The position numbers were made by a program, and so were the translations under genes. Source: Pseudomonas sp. Ga0074129 (GTDB lineage Bacteria; Pseudomonadota; Gammaproteobacteria; Pseudomonadales; Pseudomonadaceae). Taken from it: a DNA stretch of 64,000 nt. The number at the start of each line of letters is the position of its first letter. The first letter of the stretch is position 1. The stretch spans positions 1 through 64,000 of the forward strand of contig LNDO01000091.1 of the NCBI GenBank assembly GCA_001465025.1, in the 5' to 3' direction. Shown piece by piece: positions 51,407-61,135 of this stretch. A model generated the notes under the pieces. The model saw only the letters and a list, made by a program, of their open reading frames with translations. It had not been told where the DNA came from and ran no database searches.

Positions 51407-52675
51407 TTACGCTGCGCGCTGTACCGGCCGGCCCTGACGCCAGAAGTACAACCACACCAGCGGTAACGCCAACAGCCCGAGCAGCGCCGCACCGACAAAC
51501 AAACCGGCATAGCCCAGCTGTTCGGCCAGCCAACCGCTGTTCGCACCCACCAGCCCGGCCAGCAGCAGTTGCACACTGGCCTGCAGGGTGAAGTCGGCCC
51601 CTTCATGCTCAGGCCGGCATTGGCGCATCATCGCGGCGAACAGGGCCACCGTGGACATGCCATCGGCCGCCTGCTCAAACAACGCCAACGCGTACACCCG
51701 CGCCGTGTCCGCGCCGGCGTCCACCAACAAGGCCATCGCGCCGATGCCGGCCGCTTGCAGCAGGCCAAACAGCAGCAACGCCTGCATCACGCCCAGGCGC
51801 GCATACAGCAGCCCGCCGGCAAACGCCCCGGCGATCCCCACCAGGCTGCTGATCAGGGTCAGCTGGCCCAACGCAGCGTTGCTCCAGCCCTGATCCACCA
51901 GCATCGGCTTGATCATCGGCGAACCCAACGCATCGCCCAGCTTGAAGCTCAGCAACACCGCCAGCCAGAACAGCATGCCGGGCTGCAGCAACAGACCCCG
52001 GTAATGCCGCAGCAACAGCCCGGGGCCGGCAGGCTCGGCCAGCGCCGGCTGAAACGGCAACTCGCGCTTTTCGTTAAACCGCCAGATCGGCAGCGTCATC
52101 AGCACCAGCAACAACGCGACCAGCGCCAGACTGAGGTTCCAACCCAAGGTATCCATGGCCAGCAACAGACCGCTGCCGCTGACCAGCATGCCAACCTTGT
52201 AGCCACCCACCTGCAGGCTGTTGCCCAGCCCGCGCCAACGCTCCGGCAACAGGCGCACGGCCAGGCCGTCGGTGGCAATGTCCTGGGTCGAGGCGGCCAG
52301 GTTGATCAGCAGCAACAAAGCGATCAGCAGCGGGAAATACGCGTCAAACAGCCGCTCGGGATTGAACAGCGCCAGACCGCTGACAATGGCAATCACGCTC
52401 ATCTGCAGCGGCACAATCCAGCCCCGGTGATGGCCCAGCCGCGGCGACGCCAGACGGTCCACCCACGGCGCCCACAGCACCTTGAGCAACCAGGGCAGCG
52501 CCAGCAGCTTGAGCAAGCCGATCATCGCCAGATCAACCCCCTGCTGGCGCAGCAGCACCGGCAGCGAATGCGCCATCAAGCCCGCTGGCAAGCCCTGTGC
52601 GCAATACAACGAAGCCAACAGAATCAGGGTGGCATTGGCCGGGCGGGCCGTCAGTGCAGCAGAGGTGGGCAGCAT
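51407..52675 (-). CDS. MFS permease, AmpG-like (PAT family)
   Basis: A 422-residue transporter with 12 predicted membrane helices. N-terminal LILLASLYCAQGLPAGLMAHSLPVLLRQQGVDLAMIGLLKLLALPWLLKVLWAPWVDR and NLAASTQDIATDGLAVRLLP are the PAT/AmpG motifs shared by muropeptide and acetyl-CoA type permeases. It is shorter than classical AmpG (14 helices), so its substrate need not be a muropeptide. ATG 52675 follows AGGATC. It lies between the unknown helical gene and the GGDEF/EAL gene, same strand. Confidence 0.82.
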   Translation of the reverse strand: MLPTSAALTARPANATLILLASLYCAQGLPAGLMAHSLPVLLRQQGVDLAMIGLLKLLALPWLLKVLWAPWVDRLASPRLGHHRGWIVPLQMSVIAIVSGLALFNPERLFDAYFPLLIALLLLINLAASTQDIATDGLAVRLLPERWRGLGNSLQVGGYKVGMLVSGSGLLLAMDTLGWNLSLALVALLLVLMTLPIWRFNEKRELPFQPALAEPAGPGLLLRHYRGLLLQPGMLFWLAVLLSFKLGDALGSPMIKPMLVDQGWSNAALGQLTLISSLVGIAGAFAGGLLYARLGVMQALLLFGLLQAAGIGAMALLVDAGADTARVYALALFEQAADGMSTVALFAAMMRQCRPEHEGADFTLQASVQLLLAGLVGANSGWLAEQLGYAGLFVGAALLGLLALPLVWLYFWRQGRPVQRAA

Positions 52676-52741
52676 GGATGATCCTGCACGGCAAAAAAGC
52701 GCGACAGTAACGAGCAGCACCGCCGCACACAAGCCTGCACG

Positions 52742-55624
52742 CTAGAGGTCATCCCCCTGCTCGCGCAACAACTGAGCAAACTGTTCGGCCGGCACCGGCT
52801 TGCTGATCAGGTAACCCTGAATCTCGTCGCAACGCTGGGTCTTGAGGAAGTCCATCTGCGCTTGGGTTTCCACCCCCTCCGCCACCACCTTGAGCTCCAG
52901 GCTGTGGGCCATGGCGATGATGGCACGGGTGATGGCGGCGTCTTCGCTGCCGGGGGTGAGGTCGCGGATAAAGGTCTGGTCGATCTTCACGTAATCCACC
53001 GGGAAGCGCTTGAGGTAGCTGAGCGAGGAATAACCGGTGCCGAAGTCATCGATGGCCAACTTGACGCCCAGTTCACGCAATTGGCGGAAGGTGCTGATGA
53101 CGCTTTCGACGTTGTCCAACAGCTGACTTTCGGTCAGTTCCAGCTCCAGAAACTGCGCCTCTAGTCCGGTTTCATCGAGCACCTGACGCACCAGGCTGAG
53201 CAGGTTGCCCTGACGCAACTGATGCACCGAGAGGTTCACCGACACGCGAATCTGCGCCAGCCCCTGTTTCTGCCAGGCGCGCGCCTGTAAGCAGGCCTGA
53301 CGCAGAACGATCTCGCCGATGGCTCCGATCAGCCCGGTTTCTTCGGCCAGGCCGATAAAGTCGCTGGGCGGCACCAGCCCCAACTCCGGATGACGCCAAC
53401 GCACCAGCGCCTCAGCCGCATTGAGGCTATCGGTGGCCAGGCACAACTTGGGCTGATAGAACACCTCCAACTGCCCTTCGTGGATACCCTTGCGCAGCTG
53501 ATTTTCCAGTTGCAGGCGCTCCAGGGTGCAGGCTTGCAGGTTGTCGGTGAAGAACTGGAAGGTATTGCCGCCCAAATGCTTGGCATGTTGCATGGCCATG
53601 TTGGCCTGGCTGACCAAGGCCGAGATTTCCCGCGCGTTATCCGGCAGCAGGCTAATGCCGAGTGAGGCACTGACCACCAGTTCATGCCCGCCCAGGGTCA
53701 TCGGCATGCGTATTTTACTCAGCAGCCGGCTGGCAGTGCGCGCCAGGCTGGAGAGGCTGCCGTAGCTGTCGAGCAGAATGGCAAATTCATCGCCGGACAA
53801 GCGCGCCAAGGTATCGGCTTCTGGCACGGCCTGGCTTAAGCGGCGGCTGACCTGACGCAGTAACTGGTCGGCGACTTCATGGCCAAGGCTGTCGTTGAGT
53901 AATTTGAAGCGATCCAGATCAATGTGCAGCAGGGCAATGCTGCGGCCGCTTTGCCGGGCACGCTGGCTGGCTTCATGCAGCCGTTCTTTGAACAAGCTGC
54001 GGTTGGCCAGGCCGGTCAGTTCGTCGTAATGCGAGAGGTAACGCAGACGCTCTTCAGCTTCACGGCGCGCGGAGAGGTCGGCGAAGAAGCCGACGATATG
54101 GCTGGCAAGCCCGCGTGAATCACGCACCAGATTGAGTTGCAGCCATTGCGGATAGAGCTCGCCGTTTTTCCGCGTTTCGATCAGTTCGCCACGCCAGGAG
54201 CCAGTTTTTTCCAGCTCCAGGCGGATCAGTTGGTACTGCCGGCGGCTGTCATCGCTGCTCGCCAGCCTGATCACACTCTTGCCGACGACCTCGTCCAGGC
54301 GATAGCCGGTGACGTCACTGAAGGCTTGGTTGACCGACAGCAGCCGGTAGTTCGGGTCGAGGATGACGATGCCTTCGCTGGCCGCTTCAAACACCGTGGC
54401 AGCCAATTGATGCTGCTGTTCCTCGGCCTTGCGCGCACTGATATCACGCCGCGTGCCGAGCATACGCAACACGCGGCCGTCGGCATCACGCTCAACGGCG
54501 CGGCCACGGTCTTCGATCCACACCCAGTGGCCGTCGGCGTGCTTGATGCGGTATTCAACGCGATAGTCGTCGCTGCGCCCTTTCATGTGTTCAATCAGGG
54601 CCTGGCGCAGCACCGGCAGGTCATCCGGGTGCAGGCGTGGAGTCAGGTCGCGCAGCATCACCTGCACCTCGTGCGGCTCCAGGCCAAAAATCTCCTTGAG
54701 GCGCGAGTGGTGCACCGCATCGCTTTGCAGGTCCCAGTCCCACAGGCCCAGCTCGCTGGCTTCAATGGCCAGGGTCAGCCGTGCGCGGCTTTTACTCAGG
54801 GCAACGGTGGTTTCATCCAGTTTCTGGGTGCGCTCAGCCACGCGCCTCTCCAGCTCATCATGGGCTTGACGCAATTCGCCCTCGGCGCGGCAACGCTGCT
54901 CCACCTCATGCGCCAGTTCGCTGTTAAACCCTTCAGCCTGCTGTTTGGCGTGTTCCAAGTTACTGATCAACGCCCGGTTCTGAAACTGCTGCAACAAGCT
55001 GCGATGCACCAGCCGATTGACCTGCCAAGCCACCACCAGCAAGGCCACCAGCAGAATGCTGCCCATCAGGCCCCAGCCTTGTTGCAAGGGGCTGTCGCTG
55101 AGCAGCAGAAACGCCAAGGCCGGCACCAGACAAGGCAAGGCAAAGCTCAGGAAAGCCGTCAGGCTGATGGCATAAGCCACGCTGGCCGAGAGAATGGCCG
55201 CCGCGATCAGCCCATAGACCAACGCCTGCAGGAAAAACACATGGCCCGGCACTAGGAAAATCGCGGCAAACGCCAGGGTCAGCCCACTGACAGCCGAACC
55301 CAGCAAAAACAACTGACGCCAACGCTGTTCGGCCTGCTGGCTGGGCAAGGCCCGGTTGAACGCGCGCACCTGCACCAGGCGCAGCACGGCCAGAATGACC
55401 AGCCATATGGACCAGCCAACCAGCAGCGGCGCAGGCAAAGTGCCCCACAACAAAAAGGCACAGGCCACACCGCAGAGCAGCATAAAGAGGGTCAGTACCT
55501 GCGAACCCTGGTACAGCATACGGGTGCGCTCGGCGGCAATGTCGGTGGCAAATAGCCGCGTTACTTCCTGCGTGGAAGTCGGCTTAACGCCATTAACCTG
55601 AGCAAAATCAGGTGATGCAGTCAT
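52742..55624 (-). CDS. Membrane PAS-PAS-GGDEF-EAL protein
   Basis: A 960-residue cyclic-di-GMP protein: seven or so N-terminal membrane helices (about 40-210), coiled coil (230-275), two PAS/PAC units (about 280-400 and 405-525), GGDEF domain (about 535-690) and EAL domain (about 700-955). The GGDEF site reads [11 protein letters not shown] (S for first G), so cyclase activity is uncertain; such sites may act as GTP-binding regulators. The EAL signature EALVRW and downstream [41 protein letters not shown] and EGVE are intact, predicting an active phosphodiesterase. Resembles P. aeruginosa PA5442 by position next to uvrD. Confidence 0.9.
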   Translation of the reverse strand: MTASPDFAQVNGVKPTSTQEVTRLFATDIAAERTRMLYQGSQVLTLFMLLCGVACAFLLWGTLPAPLLVGWSIWLVILAVLRLVQVRAFNRALPSQQAEQRWRQLFLLGSAVSGLTLAFAAIFLVPGHVFFLQALVYGLIAAAILSASVAYAISLTAFLSFALPCLVPALAFLLLSDSPLQQGWGLMGSILLVALLVVAWQVNRLVHRSLLQQFQNRALISNLEHAKQQAEGFNSELAHEVEQRCRAEGELRQAHDELERRVAERTQKLDETTVALSKSRARLTLAIEASELGLWDWDLQSDAVHHSRLKEIFGLEPHEVQVMLRDLTPRLHPDDLPVLRQALIEHMKGRSDDYRVEYRIKHADGHWVWIEDRGRAVERDADGRVLRMLGTRRDISARKAEEQQHQLAATVFEAASEGIVILDPNYRLLSVNQAFSDVTGYRLDEVVGKSVIRLASSDDSRRQYQLIRLELEKTGSWRGELIETRKNGELYPQWLQLNLVRDSRGLASHIVGFFADLSARREAEERLRYLSHYDELTGLANRSLFKERLHEASQRARQSGRSIALLHIDLDRFKLLNDSLGHEVADQLLRQVSRRLSQAVPEADTLARLSGDEFAILLDSYGSLSSLARTASRLLSKIRMPMTLGGHELVVSASLGISLLPDNAREISALVSQANMAMQHAKHLGGNTFQFFTDNLQACTLERLQLENQLRKGIHEGQLEVFYQPKLCLATDSLNAAEALVRWRHPELGLVPPSDFIGLAEETGLIGAIGEIVLRQACLQARAWQKQGLAQIRVSVNLSVHQLRQGNLLSLVRQVLDETGLEAQFLELELTESQLLDNVESVISTFRQLRELGVKLAIDDFGTGYSSLSYLKRFPVDYVKIDQTFIRDLTPGSEDAAITRAIIAMAHSLELKVVAEGVETQAQMDFLKTQRCDEIQGYLISKPVPAEQFAQLLREQGDDL

Positions 55625-55957
55625 AGGCGATTTTCTTATAGTGGTTGCCTAAATATCGGGCCAGCATACCCGAGCTAGACGCATCGTCCAAGCTGTACGT
55701 ATGCGAATTAACAGCCCGGAAGCCTAACTTTTGATGGGCGCAGTACAGGCCCACTCAACCTGCACAGCTGACTCATCAATCACCCCGTAAACCTGCGCGC
55801 CCTTACTGATAACCGCCTGCGTTTTTGCACGCATCTGAGCTTTAAGGGAAAGAAGCGGGTGGGGTGAGGCTGGGCACAAGCGGCCCAAACCCAGCAAAGC
55901 GCATCACGCACCACGGCCTTGTTTGCCCTGCCTGACGCAGCCCCCTAGAATGCCGCG

Positions 55958-58162
55958 ATGCACAATGATCCCGAACTCCTGATTGCTTCACTAAACGATG
56001 CCCAACGCCAGGCAGTAGCCGCACGCGTGGGCCGCCAACTGGTGCTGGCCGGTGCTGGCTCCGGTAAAACCCGCGTGCTGGTGCACCGCATCGCCTGGTT
56101 GATCCAGATCGAGCAGGCCTCGCCGCACAGCATCCTGTCGGTGACCTTCACCAACAAAGCCGCCGCCGAAATGCGCCACCGCATCGAGCAGATGCTTGGG
56201 CAGAACCCGGCCGGCATGTGGGTGGGTACCTTCCACGGCTTGGCGCATCGTCTGTTACGCGCGCACTGGCAGGAAGCCGGCCTGGCCGAGAACTTCCAGA
56301 TTCTCGATTCCGACGACCAGCAACGCATCGTCAAACGGGTGATCCGCGACCTCGGTCTGGATGAACAACGCTGGCCGCCAAAACAGGCGCAGTGGTTTAT
56401 CAACGGGCAGAAGGATGAAGGCCTGCGGCCGAAGAACATCCAGCCCGGCGGCGACCTGTTCCTCGCCACCATGCTGAAAATCTATGAAGGCTACGAGGCT
56501 GCCTGCGCACGCGCCGGGGTCATCGACTTTTCCGAACTGCTGCTGCGCGCGCTCGATTTGTGGCGCGATAAGCCAGGCCTGCTGGAGCATTACCAGCGGC
56601 GCTTCCGGCACATCCTGGTCGACGAGTTTCAGGACACCAACGCCGTGCAATACGCCTGGCTACGTCTGCTCGCCAAGGGCGGCGACAGCTTGATGGTGGT
56701 GGGTGATGACGACCAGTCGATCTACGGCTGGCGCGGCGCGAAAATCGAGAACATCCAGCAGTTCTCTGACGACTTTAGCGATGCCGAAGTGATCCGCCTG
56801 GAGCAGAACTACCGCTCCACCGCGGGCATCCTCAAGGCCGCCAACGCGCTGATCGCCAACAACCAAGGCCGGTTGGGCAAAGAACTGTGGACCGAAGACG
56901 GCGACGGCGAGCCGATCAACCTGTACGCCGCGTTCAACGAGCACGACGAAGCCCGCTACGTGGTCGAGTCCATCGAAGACGCCCTGCGCAAAGACGGCCT
57001 CAAGCGCAGCGAAATCGCCATTCTCTATCGCTCCAACGCTCAGTCGCGGGTGCTCGAAGAAGCCCTGCTGCGCGAGAAAATTCCGTACCGCATTTATGGC
57101 GGCCAGCGCTTCTTCGAGCGTGCGGAAATCAAAAACGCCATGGCCTACCTGCGCCTGCTCGACGGTCGCGGCAACGACGCCGCGCTGGAACGCATCATCA
57201 ACGTGCCGGCACGCGGCATCGGTGAGAAAAGTATCGAAGCCATCCGCGAATACGCCCGCGCTCATGAGGTGTCGATGTGGGGCGCGCTGCACCTGATGGT
57301 CAGCAGCAAAGCCCTGCCCGCCCGTGCCTCGGGCGCGCTGGCCGGGTTTATCGAACTGATCAATAACCTGTCGGCCAAGGTGCTGGACATGCCGCTGCAC
57401 CTGATGACCCAGACGGTCATCGAGCAAAGCGGGCTGATTGCCTACCACCAGGCGGAAAAAGGCGAAAAGGGCCAGGCACGGGTGGAAAACCTGGAAGAAC
57501 TGGTCAGCGCCGCGCGCACCTTCGACAACGACGAAGGCGAAGACATGACTCCGCTGCAAGCCTTCCTCACCCACGCCTCCTTGGAGGCCGGTGACACCCA
57601 AGCTGCCGAGAACGAAGACAGCGTGCAGCTGATGACCCTGCACAGCGCCAAAGGCCTGGAGTTCCCGCAGGTGTTTCTGGTGGGCATGGAAGAAGGCCTG
57701 TTCCCGCACAAGATGAGCCTGGAAGAGCCCGGCCGCCTGGAAGAAGAGCGGCGTCTGGCCTACGTCGGCATCACCCGCGCCATGCGTAAGCTGGTCATCA
57801 CCTATGCGGAAACCCGTCGCCTGTATGGCAGCGAGACCTACAACAAGGTGTCGCGCTTCGTCCGCGAGATTCCGCCGCAGCTGATTCAGGAAGTACGCCT
57901 GAGCAACAGCGTCAGCCGCCCCTTTGGCGCGGTGAGTCGCAACATGGGCGGCAACAGCATGAGTGGCGACAGTATGTTCGCTGGCAGCGCGGTGCCGGAT
58001 ACCGGTTTCAACCTGGGTCAGCGCGTGCAGCATTCACTGTTCGGCGAAGGCACCATCCTCAACTTCGAAGGTTCCGGCGCACAAGCGCGGGTACAGGTGA
58101 ATTTCGAAAGCGAAGGCAGCAAATGGTTAATGCTCAGCTACGCCAAGCTGCAAGCGCTGTAA
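55958..58162 (+). CDS. uvrD: DNA helicase II
   Basis: A 734-residue SF1A helicase: Q-motif LNDAQRQAV, Walker A GAGSGKTRVL (about 33-39), VTFTNKAAAEMRHR, motif II VDEFQDTN, motif III GDDDQSIYGWRGA, motif IV LEQNYRS, motif V TLHSAKGLEFPQVFLVGMEEGLFPH, motif VI YVGITRAMRKL, and a C-terminal Tudor-like tail (GQRVQHSLFGEGTILNFEGSG). It unwinds DNA in excision and mismatch repair. UvrD and Rep are similar; length and the C-terminal tail favour UvrD. Confidence 0.95.
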   Translation: MHNDPELLIASLNDAQRQAVAARVGRQLVLAGAGSGKTRVLVHRIAWLIQIEQASPHSILSVTFTNKAAAEMRHRIEQMLGQNPAGMWVGTFHGLAHRLLRAHWQEAGLAENFQILDSDDQQRIVKRVIRDLGLDEQRWPPKQAQWFINGQKDEGLRPKNIQPGGDLFLATMLKIYEGYEAACARAGVIDFSELLLRALDLWRDKPGLLEHYQRRFRHILVDEFQDTNAVQYAWLRLLAKGGDSLMVVGDDDQSIYGWRGAKIENIQQFSDDFSDAEVIRLEQNYRSTAGILKAANALIANNQGRLGKELWTEDGDGEPINLYAAFNEHDEARYVVESIEDALRKDGLKRSEIAILYRSNAQSRVLEEALLREKIPYRIYGGQRFFERAEIKNAMAYLRLLDGRGNDAALERIINVPARGIGEKSIEAIREYARAHEVSMWGALHLMVSSKALPARASGALAGFIELINNLSAKVLDMPLHLMTQTVIEQSGLIAYHQAEKGEKGQARVENLEELVSAARTFDNDEGEDMTPLQAFLTHASLEAGDTQAAENEDSVQLMTLHSAKGLEFPQVFLVGMEEGLFPHKMSLEEPGRLEEERRLAYVGITRAMRKLVITYAETRRLYGSETYNKVSRFVREIPPQLIQEVRLSNSVSRPFGAVSRNMGGNSMSGDSMFAGSAVPDTGFNLGQRVQHSLFGEGTILNFEGSGAQARVQVNFESEGSKWLMLSYAKLQAL

Positions 58163-58179
58163 CAACCGGCCGGAGTGCT

Positions 58180-58395
58180 TATCGTAGGTTGCAGGCCATA
58201 CACCCTACGCCCTGTAACGTTTAAGACCGGTAGCCCGGATGCAATCCGGGAGCGATGTAAGCCATTGAACCCGCCCCCGGATTGCATCCGGGCTACGCGC
58301 TGCAGGCGCTTTACGACAGACCGTAGGAGCGGGCCATGCCCGCGATGCTTTTTCGGGTGCCTGCTGTCGCGGCCATGGGCCGCTCCTTCAAGGTG
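58180..58395. repeat. Mixed REP-like cluster between uvrD and the TRAP receptor gene
   Basis: At least three repeat units: GTAGGTTGCAGG...CACCCTACG (58182-58210), GTAGCCCGGATGCAATCCGGG facing CCCGGATTGCATCCGGGCTAC (58231-58297), and GTAGGAGCGGGCCATGCCCGC...GCGGCCATGGGCCGCTCC (58322-58386). No gene is visible. A ribosome site AAGGAGC precedes the next start. Confidence 0.75.
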
Positions 58396-58437
58396 TCCAG
58401 CGTGATTGATCGTCCATTCAAACAATAAGGAGCTCAC

Positions 58438-59526
58438 ATGATTCGCCGTCCTCTGCTGCTCGCCAGCGCCCTGCTCGCCGCCTTCGGGCTGGCTGGCTGC
58501 AAGGAAGAACCCGCCGCCCCGCAAGCCAGCGCAGAGCCGGCGCAGACCTACCACTGGAAGATGGTCACCGCCTGGCCGAAGAACTTCCCCGGTTTGGGCA
58601 CCGCCGCCGAGCGCTTGTCCGAGCGAGTGGCGACCATGAGCAATGGCCGCCTGACGATTAAGGTCTATGCCGGCGGCGAGTTGGTGCCACCGCTTGAGGT
58701 GTTCGATGCCGTGTCACGCGGCACCGCCGAACTGGGCCATGGCGCAGCGTATTACTGGAAGGGCAAGGTGCCGGCGGCGCAGTTCTTTACCGCCGTGCCG
58801 TTTGGCCTGTCCACCAGCGAAATGAATGCCTGGCTGAGCAAGGGTGGTGGTCAGGCCTTGTGGGATGAAGCCTACGCACCCTTCGGCGTGAAGCCGCTGG
58901 CGGTGGGCAACACAGGCATGCAGATGGGCGGTTGGTATAACAAGGAAATCAACAGCCTCGACGACCTCAAAGGCTTGAAAATCCGCATGCCGGGCCTGGG
59001 CGGCGAAGTGCTCAGCCGACTCGGTGCCACCACCGTCAACCTGCCCGGCGGTGAGATCTTCACCGCCCTGCAGACCAGCGCCATCGATGCCACCGACTGG
59101 GTCAGCCCGTTCAACGATCAGGCCTTCGGCTTGCACAAGGCAGCCAAGTACTACTACTTCCCCGGCTGGCAGGAGCCACAGGCAGTGCTGGAACTGCTGA
59201 TCAACCAAAAGGCGCTGGACAGCCTGCCGGCTGATTTACAGGCAATCCTCACTGAAGCCACACGCGCCGCCAATCAGGACATGCTCGACGATTACGTCTA
59301 CCACAACGCCCTGGCGCTGGATCAGTTGAAGCAATCGGGCACCTTGCTCAAGCGCTTCCCGGATGAAGTGCTCAGCGCCATGCAGCGCGAATCCGAGGTC
59401 GTGCTGGGCGAACTGGCCGCACAGAGTGAACTCAACGGCCGCATCTGGGCGTCGATGCAGGCCTTCCAAGCGCAGGTTAGCCAGATGCACAAGCTCTCGG
59501 AAAAAGAGCTGTACGACTGGCGTTAA
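58438..59526 (+). CDS. TRAP-type solute-binding lipoprotein (DctP family, TakP-like)
   Basis: A 362-residue exported receptor with lipobox LAGC (Cys at residue 20), so anchored to a membrane. Family segments: WKMVTAWPKNFPGLGTAAERLSERVATMSNGRLTIKVYAGGELVPPLEVFDAVSRGTAELGHGAAYYWKG, LKGLKIRMPGLGGEVLSRLGATTVNLPGGEIFTALQ and VSPFNDQAFGLHKAAKYYYFPGW. The WPKNFPGLGT opening resembles TakP, which binds 2-oxo acids. No DctQ/DctM membrane genes are adjacent, so it is an orphan here. Confidence 0.88.
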   Translation: MIRRPLLLASALLAAFGLAGCKEEPAAPQASAEPAQTYHWKMVTAWPKNFPGLGTAAERLSERVATMSNGRLTIKVYAGGELVPPLEVFDAVSRGTAELGHGAAYYWKGKVPAAQFFTAVPFGLSTSEMNAWLSKGGGQALWDEAYAPFGVKPLAVGNTGMQMGGWYNKEINSLDDLKGLKIRMPGLGGEVLSRLGATTVNLPGGEIFTALQTSAIDATDWVSPFNDQAFGLHKAAKYYYFPGWQEPQAVLELLINQKALDSLPADLQAILTEATRAANQDMLDDYVYHNALALDQLKQSGTLLKRFPDEVLSAMQRESEVVLGELAAQSELNGRIWASMQAFQAQVSQMHKLSEKELYDWR

Positions 59527-59727
59527 GCGCACGCCTTGCACCCTCTCGCGCCGCCTGAGCCTGACCCGCTCAGCGGCGCATTGCCGATCCACCATTCACG
59601 CGCCACGCCCCAGCATCACTGCGCAACCGCGCGGCGGGCAAAAGTCGGAAACACTCTATGCCTAGCCAGCCACGCGTGCGCCGGGCAAGATGCGCGCGTA
59701 GATCCATCAACCAAGAGACAGCCCACC

Positions 59728-60576
59728 ATGCAGCGTTTCCTTAGCATCGCCCTGGCCATGTGCCTTAGCCTGGGGCTTACCATGAGTTTCGACGCCGAAG
59801 CCAAGCGCATGGGCAGCGGCAAATCCTTTGGTTCCGCGCCCAGCCATCAGGCTCGTCAAGCGCCGACCCAACAACAAGCCGCCGCTCCGGCTGCTGGCCG
59901 TCAACCTGCCGCCGCCAGCGGCGCATCGAAGTGGATGGGCCCGCTGGCCGGTCTGGCTGCAGGCGGCCTGCTGGCAGCCATGTTCATGGGTGGCGGCTTT
60001 GAAGGCCTGCAGATCATGGACATGCTGATCTTCGGCCTGATCGCCTTCCTGCTGTTCCGCTTCCTCGCTGCCCGTCGTCGCCAGGCCCAGCCAGCTGCCG
60101 CCGGTGGCGCGCCGTATCAGCGTGAAATGCCGACCCAGGCTGCCCCTAGCTCGATCTTCGGCGGCAATGCTGCCAGTGCTGCAATCAAGCCCGTGATCAA
60201 TGCTCCGGCCTGGTTCAACGAGCAGAGCTTTGTCAGCGCTGGCCGTGAGCACTTCCTCAGCCTGCAACAGCACTGGGACGCCAACGAAATGGACAAGATT
60301 GCCGAGTTCGTCACCCCGCAGCTGCTGGAGTTCCTCAGCCGTGAGCGTGCCGATCTGGGTGAAGGCTTCCAGTCCACTTATGTCGATGACCTTGATGTGC
60401 AACTCGACGGCGTCGATGACCACAGCGACAAGACCATCGCCACCCTGACCTTTACTGGCGTCGCCAAAACTTCGCGCTTTGATCAAGGTGAAGCCTTCAG
60501 TGAGAGCTGGCGCCTTGAGCGTCAGGCCGGTGATAACCAGCCGTGGCTGGTAGCCGGTATCCGCCAGAACGGCTGA
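59728..60576 (+). CDS. Tim44-like domain protein
   Basis: A 282-residue protein: signal peptide or first helix (1-25), a low-complexity Gln/Ala/Pro-rich stretch (about 40-72), a two-helix membrane hairpin (about 74-115), then a C-terminal Tim44-like domain (about 160-280: FVSAGREHFLSLQQHWDANEMDKIAEFVTPQLLEFLSRERADLG). Found widely in proteobacteria; the role in the bacterial envelope is unclear. ATG 59728 gives the secretory-type N-terminus. Confidence 0.85.
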   Translation: MQRFLSIALAMCLSLGLTMSFDAEAKRMGSGKSFGSAPSHQARQAPTQQQAAAPAAGRQPAAASGASKWMGPLAGLAAGGLLAAMFMGGGFEGLQIMDMLIFGLIAFLLFRFLAARRRQAQPAAAGGAPYQREMPTQAAPSSIFGGNAASAAIKPVINAPAWFNEQSFVSAGREHFLSLQQHWDANEMDKIAEFVTPQLLEFLSRERADLGEGFQSTYVDDLDVQLDGVDDHSDKTIATLTFTGVAKTSRFDQGEAFSESWRLERQAGDNQPWLVAGIRQNG

Positions 60577-60593
60577 TGCATCAGCTTCATCAA

Positions 60594-60621
60594 AAAACCC
60601 GGGCTTGCCCGGGTTTTGTGT
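60594..60621 (+). terminator. Rho-independent terminator after the Tim44-like gene
   Basis: AAAACCCGGGC-TT-GCCCGGGTTTTGTGTTTTT: a GC-rich stem flanked by A and T runs; could work in both directions. Confidence 0.9.
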
Positions 60622-60752
60622 TTTTAAGCGCACTCAAAGCGACCGAAATAGAGGCCAAACGGGCCAGACAGGACGAAAGACCTGCATACCCTTTACCCGC
60701 CTGATGACGCACACTGCACCTTTCCCAGAACCACTCTGACGAGGACAGCAGC

Positions 60753-61121
60753 ATGATCGGATACAGCATGGTCGGCACCAATGACCTGGAAAAAGCCAAG
60801 GCTTTCTACACCGCGTTACTGGCTGAGATGGGTGCAAAAATCGTGATGGATGTGGGCCGCGCGGCCTTTTACGGGGCCGGTAAAGGTCAGCCCATGCTGG
60901 GTGTGTGCCTGCCGTTCGATAAACAGGCGGCCACTCCTGGCAACGGCAACATGATCGCCCTGCCCGGCGGCTCGCGTGAAGGTGTCGACAAACTCTACGC
61001 CAAAGCCCTCGAATTGGGCGCGACCTGCGAAGGTCAACCGGGCGAGCGCATGCCCGGCTTCTACGGGGCCTACTTCCGCGATCTGGACGGCAACAAGCTG
61101 GCGTTCTTCCACATGGGCTAA
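60753..61121 (+). CDS. VOC-family (glyoxalase/bleomycin-resistance fold) protein
   Basis: A 122-residue single-unit VOC protein: MIGYSMVGTNDLEKAKAFYTALLAEMGAK, GVCLPFDKQAATPGNGNMIALPGGSREGVDKLYAKALELGA and YGAYFRDLDGNKLAFFHMG. It would form a dimer around a metal site (His and Glu positions are only partly clear). Substrate unknown. GAGGA precedes the ATG. Confidence 0.85.
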   Translation: MIGYSMVGTNDLEKAKAFYTALLAEMGAKIVMDVGRAAFYGAGKGQPMLGVCLPFDKQAATPGNGNMIALPGGSREGVDKLYAKALELGATCEGQPGERMPGFYGAYFRDLDGNKLAFFHMG

Positions 61122-61135
61122 AAGCCCACCCCGCC

